Positions 7,378 through 14,393 of a stretch of 21,004 nucleotides of DNA are shown here, in pieces; the first letter of the stretch is position 1; every line of letters begins with the position of its first letter. The notes under the pieces were generated by a model. That model saw nothing but the letters and a program-made list of their open reading frames with translations, did no database searches and was not told where the DNA came from. The position numbers and the translations under genes were made by a program. This DNA comes from Pseudomonadales bacterium (lineage in GTDB: Bacteria; Pseudomonadota; Gammaproteobacteria; Pseudomonadales; Litorivicinaceae): positions 1 to 21,004 of the forward strand of contig JAAXJV010000291.1 in NCBI GenBank assembly GCA_012269655.1. Direction: 5' to 3'.

Positions 7378-8918
7378 TCCAAGGCCCGCTCTCCCAGACC
7401 CACCCCTGCGGCGTCGGCCACGTCGTAGACCATATCTGCGCCCGCTTGACGAGCCGGCTCAATGGCATATTGATTGCGGGCCCCGGACACGATTCGGCCG
7501 GTAAACCCCATTTTTCGCAGTTGCATGGCCGCTTGCGACTGAGCCCCCTGATCCGGCATCGCGAGAATAATCATTTCAACGCCATCCAAACGGAGGCCTC
7601 GCCAGAGCGCCGGATCGTCAGCGTCGGCGAACAGCACCTCGCGGCCTTTGGCGCAATGTGGGCCGATCTTAGTCGGGTCAGCATCCAGCCCCACCACGTT
7701 TACGCCTTTTTCGCATAGGTACAGATAAGCCCCAGTGCCAACACGCCCCATCCCCATCACCAAAACCTGAGCATTACCAATGGTCAGCGGTGTATCGTCA
7801 GGGTGCCGGTCGGCACGCTCAAACTGCCCTAACCTGCGTTCGAGTCGGTCGTACAAGCCATGCACGGATCGCGCGAGCGGCGCAGACAAGACAAAGCTGA
7901 CGACCACTGCCAGCGCCATCGCACCCAGCCAACGGGGATCGATTAGACCGGCCGAGGTCGCACCAGCGGCCACCAACAGGGCGAACTCGGAATAGCTAAA
8001 CAGACTGGCCGATGCCAAAAACGCGGTGTAGCTGCGCAATTTCGCCCGAGTCAAAATCATCAGCCATATCAAGCCTTTGATTGGAAGCAGCAATGTCAGG
8101 CCCAGCACCAACAGCAGCACATCCAGATCGAAATCGACCTGGGTTCCTACCATCAGAAAGAATCCAACCAGCAACAGCTCCCGGAAACTCCAAAGGTTTT
8201 CAGACAGTGCTTTAGCCTTCGCGTGGCCCGCCAACATCGAACCCATGACCAGCGCACCCAACTCACCGGACAGACCAACAAACTTGAATAAACCCGCGCC
8301 GATCACCAGCGACAGCACTGCCCCACCAATCACTTGGAGCTCGCCATCACCCAGCGCATCCAGCAATCGATAGAGAACCGGGCGAACCAAAGGCAAGGCC
8401 AATAAAGCGAGTGCCCAGGGACTGGGCGTACTGCCTGCCATCATGCTGAGCAAAACCACCGCCACCACGTCTTGGAGCACCAGCACACCGATCGTTAGGC
8501 GGCCATGAAAGGCACGAGTCTCGCGGCGTGCTTCCAACACTTTAGCCGCCATCACAGTCGAGCTAAACGCCAGGCCAATGGCCAGAATATAAGCCACAGG
8601 ATTGTCGGGCTGAAACCAGATCACCAAGGGCAGAACCGCAACACCAAAGACACCCAGCTGTGCCAATCCGGTGGTCAATATCAGGGGCCGAACCAGCTCC
8701 GTAATGCGAATCTTTAACCCGATAGTAAATAGCAGCAGCTCAACACCCAGATGAGCCATAAACTCGAAGGCACCCGCAGGCGATTGAAAGCCCAATTGCG
8801 AACCCACTACCCCCGCCAACAGGAAACCCACCAACGGCGGAAGCCCAATCAGCCTGGACAGGGTGCCACCAGCCAACGCACCTAATATCCAAAGGCTCAA
8901 CAATGTGATTTGGTCCAT
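7356..8918 (-). CDS. Kef-type monovalent cation:proton antiporter with RCK domain
   Basis: This 520-aa CPA2-family antiporter has an N-terminal Na+/H+-exchanger membrane domain of about 12 helices (residues 1-350). It contains the LxFTIGLKI segment near 62-71, the conserved LQD in the ion-binding helix (Q149, D150) and GxxxAGHAKAKALS near 226-239. A cytoplasmic linker leads to a C-terminal TrkA-N/RCK nucleotide-binding domain (about 382-520) starting with VLVMGMGRVG (385-394) and an acidic residue at the end of strand 2 (GLDAD). KefB, KefC and YbaL share this plan, and sequence alone does not settle which, so no symbol is given. It would exchange K+ or Na+ for protons under NAD(H) or glutathione-related control. 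Its ATG directly abuts the epmB stop (TAGATG), indicating coupled translation. Confidence 0.93.
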   Translation of the reverse strand: MDQITLLSLWILGALAGGTLSRLIGLPPLVGFLLAGVVGSQLGFQSPAGAFEFMAHLGVELLLFTIGLKIRITELVRPLILTTGLAQLGVFGVAVLPLVIWFQPDNPVAYILAIGLAFSSTVMAAKVLEARRETRAFHGRLTIGVLVLQDVVAVVLLSMMAGSTPSPWALALLALPLVRPVLYRLLDALGDGELQVIGGAVLSLVIGAGLFKFVGLSGELGALVMGSMLAGHAKAKALSENLWSFRELLLVGFFLMVGTQVDFDLDVLLLVLGLTLLLPIKGLIWLMILTRAKLRSYTAFLASASLFSYSEFALLVAAGATSAGLIDPRWLGAMALAVVVSFVLSAPLARSVHGLYDRLERRLGQFERADRHPDDTPLTIGNAQVLVMGMGRVGTGAYLYLCEKGVNVVGLDADPTKIGPHCAKGREVLFADADDPALWRGLRLDGVEMIILAMPDQGAQSQAAMQLRKMGFTGRIVSGARNQYAIEPARQAGADMVYDVADAAGVGLGERALECLERRR

Positions 8919-9881
8919 CTACACCACCAGTGTCTTTGACGCACGATCCGGAATTTCTCGGGCCAGCTTGGGCACCAGAAAACCCGGTAATCGAGATTGT
9001 AGTGACTCATACAGCGCCCGCGCTTCCCTTTCGTCCACCTCGAAATGGGCCGCACCATTTACTCGGTCCAGCAAAAACAGGTAATACGGACGAATGTCCG
9101 CGTCAAATAGAGCCTCGCTCAGCGCAGACAAGGTGTCGACATCATCGTTGACGCCGGCCAGCAATACCGATTGATTCAGAATAGGCATCTGCTGAACGTA
9201 AGGCTGCAGTCGCTCTCGCAGCACTGGGCTGATCTCCTGCGCATGATTAGAATGCAGCACCAACACCGGCTTTAATCGAGACTGAGTCAGACGGGCCAGC
9301 AATTCATCCGTTAAACGATCCGGAATCACGACGGGCAGGCGGGTGTGAATACGAATCCGGCGCAGATGTGCAATCGCTTCCAACTGCTCCAGTAAGCCCG
9401 CAATCGCTCGATCATCGGCCATTAGGGGGTCACCGCCAGACAAAATGACTTCATTGACCTCGGGGTGAGAGGCGATGTAATCCAGCGATGCCTGCATATC
9501 GCGCTGAGTCAGGGTCAACTCGGCATAGGGGAAGGCACGGCGGAAACAATAACGACAATTGATCGCACAGCCGCCACGCAAAATCAGCAAAACGCGGCTT
9601 TGGTATTTGTGCAGCAATCCAGGCGCGGCGGCCTGCTGCTCCTGTAACGGATCATCGCTGTAGCCGGGCGCTTGAAAGTTTTCTGCTCCCTGAGCCCACA
9701 CTTGACGCAGCAAGGGATCGTCAATCGACGAAGTCATCAAATCGGCAAAGTGCTTTGGCACCCGAGTCGCGAAACTCTGTTCAGCCCGAATGTCCGCCAA
9801 ACTCGGATCTAGCCCCAAGTATTCAAGCAGCGCCGCCGAGTTTGAGAAGCCCTCGGCTAACTGCTGTTGCCAGCGGGTCAT
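8919..9881 (-). CDS. epmB: EpmB, EF-P lysine 2,3-aminomutase (radical SAM)
   Basis: This 320-aa protein is a short lysine 2,3-aminomutase homologue. The radical SAM cluster ligands are C105, C109 and C112 (CAINCRYC), followed by the SAM-binding LSGGDPL at 147-153. The C-terminus ends PKLAREIPDRASKTLVV, where K316 is the likely PLP lysine. It lacks the C-terminal oligomerisation region of catabolic aminomutases, and the early block ATRVPKHFADLM matches EpmB (YjeK). The family makes (R)-beta-lysine, which EpmA attaches to elongation factor P to relieve ribosome stalling at polyprolines. Neither efp nor epmA is in this window, although in many relatives they lie nearby. The start overlaps the MOSC gene stop as ATGA and the stop touches the Kef start. 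Confidence 0.93.
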   Translation of the reverse strand: MTRWQQQLAEGFSNSAALLEYLGLDPSLADIRAEQSFATRVPKHFADLMTSSIDDPLLRQVWAQGAENFQAPGYSDDPLQEQQAAAPGLLHKYQSRVLLILRGGCAINCRYCFRRAFPYAELTLTQRDMQASLDYIASHPEVNEVILSGGDPLMADDRAIAGLLEQLEAIAHLRRIRIHTRLPVVIPDRLTDELLARLTQSRLKPVLVLHSNHAQEISPVLRERLQPYVQQMPILNQSVLLAGVNDDVDTLSALSEALFDADIRPYYLFLLDRVNGAAHFEVDEREARALYESLQSRLPGFLVPKLAREIPDRASKTLVV

Positions 9882-10597
9882 TGAACCGAGTCACCCAGGG
9901 CACAATCGCCAGGCGACTCGATGGCAAAGTGATGGCCGGCGACGAAACCCGGCTGCAGTTGCATCAGGGTCGAGGAGACATCCAGTGGACGAGGATAAAG
10001 CTCGGTATCTGGCGTCAAATTAATCATCTTGCAGCGGGTACAAGGCTCAACTGCCGCGAGGGTGACCGAACCAATCTGCAAAGTCGCCCAGGCTTTTTCA
10101 GTGAAAGCCTCACCGCCATCGATGACCAAATTCGGACGCAATTGAAGCGCCGAAAACGGACGGCCTAAGGCCCGTTCGATGCGCTGTGCAGTCTCGCGGA
10201 ATAGCACCATGACGGGTTGCGAATCCCCGTAGTGCTGAGACTCATTCGAAGACAGTTGCAGCAGGGTGACTGGCTGCTCAAGCACCTTGCTTAGCCAGTC
10301 ATTGACCGCCGCTGAGGCAGCCACACCGGCCTGGGTCCGCTTCCAAATTGAAACCAGCTGATCATCACCTGAAAAGGTCAGTGCTGGACTGCGCTGACCA
10401 CAATACTCCAAAGCCGAATCGACCCAGTGAATGCGCGCCAGCCGAGGGCACTCTCGCGCGGTCACAAAACGTCCATCGGGACTGGCCAACACCATTTGAC
10501 GATCGCCACTCAACCCTAGCAACCCGAATTGAGCCTGACGGATAGATTGCCCGGCGGCTGATTTAATGGGGTAGCGATACAGCTCGACTAACTTCAC
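9878..10597 (-). CDS. MOSC-domain protein (YcbX-like, no ferredoxin domain)
   Basis: From GTG 10597 this is 239 aa. It has an N-terminal MOSC_N beta-barrel (VKLVELYRYPIKSAAG at 1-16, GLSGDRQMVL) and a MOSC domain with LRPNLVI and EPCTRCKMINLTPDT, in which C186 or C189 is the expected molybdenum-cofactor sulfur-carrying cysteine. Relatives such as YcbX and mARC reduce N-hydroxylated compounds or carry activated sulfur. The C-terminal ferredoxin domain of YcbX is absent, so an external electron donor would be needed. The longest frame begins with TTG at 10630, inside ribE. I chose the GTG lying 1 nt after the ribE stop (TAACGTG), because residue 1 then matches the family start. The stop overlaps the epmB start by 4 nt. 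Confidence 0.87.
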   Translation of the reverse strand: MKLVELYRYPIKSAAGQSIRQAQFGLLGLSGDRQMVLASPDGRFVTARECPRLARIHWVDSALEYCGQRSPALTFSGDDQLVSIWKRTQAGVAASAAVNDWLSKVLEQPVTLLQLSSNESQHYGDSQPVMVLFRETAQRIERALGRPFSALQLRPNLVIDGGEAFTEKAWATLQIGSVTLAAVEPCTRCKMINLTPDTELYPRPLDVSSTLMQLQPGFVAGHHFAIESPGDCALGDSVQ

Positions 10598-10598
10598 G

Positions 10599-11204
10599 TT
10601 AGGACTCGCGGCTGGCCAGCACTCGCTCAACCGTATCGACGATGGCTTGCGTCTGCGTATCGATTTCTAGGTTGATGGTATCGCCAACAGCGCGGGATTC
10701 GATGACCGTGACCTCACGGGTTTCCGGAATCAGAAACACCTGAAACTGGCCGTTATCGATCTGGGGGCCCAAGGTCAGGCTGCAGCCGTCCAACGCGACA
10801 TAGCCTTTGGGCATCAGATAGCGACCCAGTTCAGGATCGACCTGCAAGGTGACCGCCAGATTCTCGCCCTGCTCTTCCAGCCGGACGACTCGGGCCATGG
10901 CGTGCACGTGACCTGACAGCAGATGGCCACCAATTTCATCGCCGTAGCGAGCTGCCCGTTCAACGTTGACCGCATCACCAGGACTCAGTGCACCCAGATT
11001 GGTCACCCGAAGGGTTTCACCAATGACGTCGAAACTGACGTCATGATCTTCCCACTCGACCGCGGTCAGACACACGCCGTTGATGGCAATACTGGCCCCC
11101 CGGGTTAAGCCCTCGACCGAGGGAACACGAACGACCAAACGAACCAATTCATCACCGGACAACGCGACGACTTCGCCGCGGCCCTGAACAATTCCTGTAA
11201 ACAT
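10599..11204 (-). CDS. ribE: riboflavin synthase, alpha subunit
   Basis: This 201-aa enzyme joins two 6,7-dimethyl-8-ribityllumazine molecules to form riboflavin plus a pyrimidine product. The N-terminal MFTGIVQGRGEV is the classic opening, NGVCLT (42-47) carries the conserved cysteine and GGHLLSGHVH (92-101) the conserved histidines at the junction of the two lumazine-binding barrel repeats. Length is normal (E. coli 213 aa). In E. coli nomenclature the gene is ribC. The rest of the pathway (ribD, ribBA, ribH) is not here, so this is a detached rib gene within a mixed operon that also holds two flavin-dependent Ubi enzymes. It starts 15 nt after the isomerase-like gene, with only a weak ribosome binding site. 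I see no room for an FMN riboswitch before it. Confidence 0.95.
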   Translation of the reverse strand: MFTGIVQGRGEVVALSGDELVRLVVRVPSVEGLTRGASIAINGVCLTAVEWEDHDVSFDVIGETLRVTNLGALSPGDAVNVERAARYGDEIGGHLLSGHVHAMARVVRLEEQGENLAVTLQVDPELGRYLMPKGYVALDGCSLTLGPQIDNGQFQVFLIPETREVTVIESRAVGDTINLEIDTQTQAIVDTVERVLASRES

Positions 11205-11219
11205 AGCGTCAGTTTATCG

Positions 11220-11822
11220 TTAAAAGCCGCCGGTCTGTAACCAGTGTTGGATGTCATCCAGCCGATCGTTACCCCAAAAGGGCTCACCATCGACAACGAC
11301 CCAGGGAGAGCCAAAGACCTGCTGACTCATGGCATGATCCATTTCCTGCTTTAACAGGGCCTTAATATCGGGATCTTGGACCGCCTGATTCATGGCCTCG
11401 ACGTCCACATCCAACCGGCGCGCCACCTCGTTTAACACGTCAGGATCGTTCAAGGCTCGACCCTCAATCCAAATGGCGTCCATCAGGGCGGCAGCTAGAT
11501 GCTGGGCACGTTTAGGCGAGGACTGGTTCAACCAATAAAAGGCCCGGGCCGCCGTAACGCTCGAGAAGGGAAATTCGGCCGGCCAATTCAAGCGCAAGCC
11601 CTTGCGACGAGCCGTGCGTTCGATGTCGTGTCGTAGATACGCTCCACGAGCCGACCCATCAATCGGTGGTGTACGGCCGGTTTGTTTAAAAATGGCGCCC
11701 AGCAGAATAGGCCGCCAGACCAGATCACGACCTTGGCGCTGAGCCAAATGCGTTAAATCTCGCGCCATCAGATAGGCGTAGGGACTGGAAAAGTCGAAGT
11801 AGAAATCTATCGGTTTAGTCAT
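11220..11822 (-). CDS. 2-hydroxychromene-2-carboxylate isomerase-like protein (DsbA/GST-kappa fold)
   Basis: This 200-aa thioredoxin-fold protein has the N-terminal stretch MTKPIDFYFDFSSPYAYLMA; the serine before PYAY corresponds to the glutathione-contacting serine of NahD-type isomerases. The C-terminal QVFGSPWVVVDGEPFWGNDRLDDI matches the VFGxPxxxxxxxxxWGNDRL signature of that family. There is no CxxC, so it is not a disulfide oxidoreductase. Naphthalene-pathway members isomerise hydroxychromene carboxylate with glutathione. No aromatic degradation genes are near, so the true substrate is unknown and a general glutathione-linked role is as likely. The frame opens upstream at a TTG (11867). 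I chose ATG 11822, which overlaps the previous gene by 8 nt and fits the family start. No good ribosome binding site is visible, so expression probably depends on coupling. Confidence 0.88.
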   Translation of the reverse strand: MTKPIDFYFDFSSPYAYLMARDLTHLAQRQGRDLVWRPILLGAIFKQTGRTPPIDGSARGAYLRHDIERTARRKGLRLNWPAEFPFSSVTAARAFYWLNQSSPKRAQHLAAALMDAIWIEGRALNDPDVLNEVARRLDVDVEAMNQAVQDPDIKALLKQEMDHAMSQQVFGSPWVVVDGEPFWGNDRLDDIQHWLQTGGF

Positions 11823-12216
11823 CGTCACGGAAATCCGGTGAAAGAATACGGACCTTACCGTATTCAATCCCGTTTTCCGTGAGTTTCCAACTCATCAACA
11901 GATCAATTTGAGGAAAGTCTTTGGAGAACAGCGTCATTTGCAATCCATCCTCGGCTTGATCGTCATCCAACCAGACGTCAAAACAAACGGCCGCGCCCGT
12001 GACGCCCGACTTTTTCACTGCTTTGAAGCATTGCTGTTGAAAATATTCGATCAGTTGGCCATCCACATGATCCGGGGCCTCGATGGGTTTGATCATGCCA
12101 TCGTGGAACTCGACCGCACAGGGATAAAAGCGACCACTGCTCTGAATCATGCTGGCCGCAAAGCCGCGCATGTATTTCAAAATGGCTTTCAGTGCTACTT
12201 GGGTCTGCCCGCGCAT
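11815..12216 (-). CDS. uncharacterised 133-aa protein
   Basis: I do not recognise this protein. It has 133 residues, no membrane segment, no signal peptide and a mostly acidic C-terminal half (DVWLDDDQAEDG, final DFRDDD). The N-terminal 20 residues are basic and could form an amphipathic helix (MRGQTQVALKAILKYMRGFA). Three cysteines (one in FYPCAVEF, one in QQCFKAVKK and one in AAVCFDVWLDD) are not arranged as a metal motif. ATG 12216 has a consensus Shine-Dalgarno (CGGAGGA, 8 nt spacing), the strongest of the long minus-strand operon, and follows its only sizeable internal gap (66 nt). This suggests it is translated independently. It overlaps the downstream isomerase-like gene by 8 nt. Codon use looks like the neighbours, so it is a real gene, but its function is unknown. 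Confidence 0.8.
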   Translation of the reverse strand: MRGQTQVALKAILKYMRGFAASMIQSSGRFYPCAVEFHDGMIKPIEAPDHVDGQLIEYFQQQCFKAVKKSGVTGAAVCFDVWLDDDQAEDGLQMTLFSKDFPQIDLLMSWKLTENGIEYGKVRILSPDFRDDD

Positions 12217-12243
12217 GGATCTGTCCTCCGATGCATTAAGCTT

Positions 12244-12257
12244 CGCTGATGCCAGCG
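12244..12257 (-). other. small hairpin in the 66-nt gap after ubiI
   Basis: CGCTG and CAGCG form a 5-bp stem with a four-base loop between the ubiI stop and the Shine-Dalgarno of the unknown gene. No T-tract follows, so it is not an intrinsic terminator. It could be an RNA processing or attenuation element, or chance. Confidence 0.3.
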
Positions 12258-12282
12258 TTGTCTGCCTTGGACAGTAGACCGA

Positions 12283-13374
12283 TTAGCCTTGGTTGTACCG
12301 CCCCGATGCGATGGAGTGTGACGCACGGCGCAATGTGTTCGAATAAGAGAAAGTCCGTAGTACCAGTGCTGACAGGGCCGCCAGCGGTACAAATGGGCTA
12401 CCAAAGGCATGCTGCAATGCACGCATCCCCTGGCGGGTGGCTTCATTGGGCCAATAACGCTCACGAGCGTATTGGCGCAGTGCAGGTACACCTGGACCTC
12501 GCTTGCTAATCGCCGCAACTAAGGCCTGCGCGTCCGCCAGACCCAGATTGACTCCTTGACCGGCCAGCGGATGGATTTGATGCGCTGCATCGCCAACGAG
12601 CACGACCCCATCCTTGTGGTACTGACTCACATGACCGTCGTAGAGCGCCACCTGAGTGGCCGGCCCCAGTGCGGTAAAACGGCCGAATCTGTGTTCAAAG
12701 GCACTGGCTGCCAGTTCTGCAATCCGCTCGGCTGAGTCCGGCAACGGCTCGGCCTGAAGGTCTCGACTCCACACCAAGACCGCCTGATCCTCTGCCACGG
12801 GTAAAAAGGCCAAGGGGCCCGTCTGCAAAAACACCTGTGCCGTGGTATCGGCAAAATTTGGATCCATGTGGACTCGCAAAAACGTTGCGTTTTGTCCGGT
12901 ATCTCTGGGCTGCAAGGTCAGGCCAACCTGCGCTCTCAATTGTGAGCGGGCTCCGTCTGCTGCCACACATAAATCGCTTTGTACGGGCACATCGTCAACC
13001 CAAAGTCCGTCGTCCCATCGAAGGGAGCGGCCATACTCAAGCTGCACGCCTGCCGCCTTTGCAGACTCAATGGCCGCGCCTTGCAGCGCATTATTGACGA
13101 CTAAGGCCCCCATCGAATGCGGATCTTCCCAAACCAGATCCGAGCTGGCTCGCTCGGCAAAGACATGCATGCGTTTAAACGGATGCACGGCAGGCCGAAT
13201 GCCGATCGACTCCAACCAATCGAGACTATTTTGATTCAGCGCGCTGACTCGGGCGTCGCTCTCACCGCTCGGCGCCCAGGTTGATTTCTCGTATAAGCAG
13301 ACCGAATGCCCTTGCTTCGCCATGGCCGTTGCCAGACTCGCACCCACCATACCGGCACCGACAATTCGTATCAT
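12283..13374 (-). CDS. ubiI: UbiI-like FAD-dependent ubiquinone biosynthesis hydroxylase
   Basis: This 363-aa UbiH/UbiF/VisC-family monooxygenase has all three flavoenzyme signatures: GAGMVG (6-11) for ADP, D40-A-R42 within ESDARVSAL, the DG motif at D140-G141 (VAADGARSQLR), and GDAAHQIHPLAGQGVNLG at 261-278. In E. coli UbiI adds the C5 hydroxyl to the ubiquinone ring within the Ubi complex. UbiF and other family members look alike, and I chose UbiI from the pepP-ubiH-ubiI gene order. The open frame reaches 29 codons further upstream, but ATG 13374 overlaps the ubiH stop as ATGA, has GGAAGG close upstream and places the Rossmann motif at the terminus. Some relatives use one hydroxylase at several ring positions, which matters because the neighbouring UbiH is degenerate. 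Confidence 0.88.
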   Translation of the reverse strand: MIRIVGAGMVGASLATAMAKQGHSVCLYEKSTWAPSGESDARVSALNQNSLDWLESIGIRPAVHPFKRMHVFAERASSDLVWEDPHSMGALVVNNALQGAAIESAKAAGVQLEYGRSLRWDDGLWVDDVPVQSDLCVAADGARSQLRAQVGLTLQPRDTGQNATFLRVHMDPNFADTTAQVFLQTGPLAFLPVAEDQAVLVWSRDLQAEPLPDSAERIAELAASAFEHRFGRFTALGPATQVALYDGHVSQYHKDGVVLVGDAAHQIHPLAGQGVNLGLADAQALVAAISKRGPGVPALRQYARERYWPNEATRQGMRALQHAFGSPFVPLAALSALVLRTFSYSNTLRRASHSIASGRYNQG

Positions 13375-14390
13375 GCGCCTTCCATAAACTGTGAAACGAA
13401 GGCCTGCTTGGCGGGCTGTAACGCTTGTAGCGAAGCCAAAGCCAGACCTTGAGCTGGCCATTGTGGCTGAAAGAGTTCTGCTAAAACTGAGGTCGCTTTA
13501 AACCATTTGGCCTGATCAGCCAGCGCAAGCGCCTGATAGCGCGGCAGGTCTTGGGTGTGTTCAACCCAGGCCTGAATTTGCCGCAGGATCAGATTTAGTC
13601 CTTGACCAGCCACCGGGTGCATAAACTGACTGGCGTTACCCAACACCGCCAGATTGGGGCGGATCAGGCTGTGTGCTCGATGCAGTCGAATAGGGAAAGA
13701 CTGCTGAGCCTCGATCGCTGAAATACGAACACGGTGCCCCATCGCGCGTTCGATATCCATGGGTCGGACCTCGGCCTCACAATGCTCTGAGCGATGCCAA
13801 ACCAGACTCACTCGGCCCTGTCCCATTGGCAGGATGGCTAACGGCCCAGTATCGGTGAAACGCTCATAGGCGGTTTGCTCATCGGATCGTCCGACGCCGG
13901 CCCACAATTGACCGGACAGTTCCGGCTGACTCGACTCAATGCCTACCTTTTTGAGCAAGCCTGCACCGCCGGTTGCCAGCAGGACCTGATCTGTTTCGAT
14001 TTCATTTACCTGCCAGCCACCGGATGTCGGCGAGAGCGTTTCAACCGAAGCATCGAGTCGTTCGGCTTGGATGGTCTGATCCAAGACAGAGGACAGCTCG
14101 TCATTGCTTATCACTCGGCCGAACTCGGCCAGATTAAATTCAGAGGCGGTCAAATCGGCTCGGCCCCAACGGCCCTGGCGACTGACATGAATACGGGTAA
14201 TCGGCGCGCCCAGCTCAGAAACCGCCGGGGAGAATTGACTTAGGTAACGAACCGAGGGCGCGGACAAGGCGACCGCACGTGCTGGAGCCGGTATTGCCTG
14301 CCCCCAAAGGCGAACGGAAAAACCCGATGCGGCCGCGGCAAGGGCGGCAATTTGCCCTGCCAATCCTGCGCCAACCACATCCAATTGCAC
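13371..14390 (-). CDS. ubiH: UbiH-like hydroxylase, divergent and short
   Basis: This 339-aa protein starts with GTG 3 nt after pepP. UbiH identity is supported by ITRIHVSRQGRWG (64-76), YERFTDTGPLAILPM (175-189), SLVW and GNASQFMHPVAGQGLNL (251-267), where GN instead of GD is normal for UbiH. UbiH adds the C6 hydroxyl in aerobic ubiquinone synthesis. It is about 50 residues shorter than the E. coli protein (392 aa). Two motifs are altered: the segment expected to read DGRAxAL is PARAVAL (36-42), and the DG motif normally reading VAADGxxS is LLATGGAGLL (137-146). The ADP-binding GAGLAG (7-12) is intact and there is no frameshift. It may be a low-activity, structural or altered enzyme. The stop overlaps the ubiI start by 4 nt. 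Family assignment is firm, activity uncertain. Confidence 0.85.
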   Translation of the reverse strand: MQLDVVGAGLAGQIAALAAAASGFSVRLWGQAIPAPARAVALSAPSVRYLSQFSPAVSELGAPITRIHVSRQGRWGRADLTASEFNLAEFGRVISNDELSSVLDQTIQAERLDASVETLSPTSGGWQVNEIETDQVLLATGGAGLLKKVGIESSQPELSGQLWAGVGRSDEQTAYERFTDTGPLAILPMGQGRVSLVWHRSEHCEAEVRPMDIERAMGHRVRISAIEAQQSFPIRLHRAHSLIRPNLAVLGNASQFMHPVAGQGLNLILRQIQAWVEHTQDLPRYQALALADQAKWFKATSVLAELFQPQWPAQGLALASLQALQPAKQAFVSQFMEGA

Positions 14391-14393
14391 AGG

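Noticed and set aside
12217..12282. terminator between ubiI and the unknown gene
   Set aside because: The 5-bp hairpin has no following T-tract, so an intrinsic terminator cannot be supported.
13371..14390. ubiH as a pseudogene
   Set aside because: The frame is intact, start and stop are tightly coupled to neighbours, and UbiH-specific motifs at 175-189 and 251-267 are well conserved; only the DG and DGR motifs are changed.
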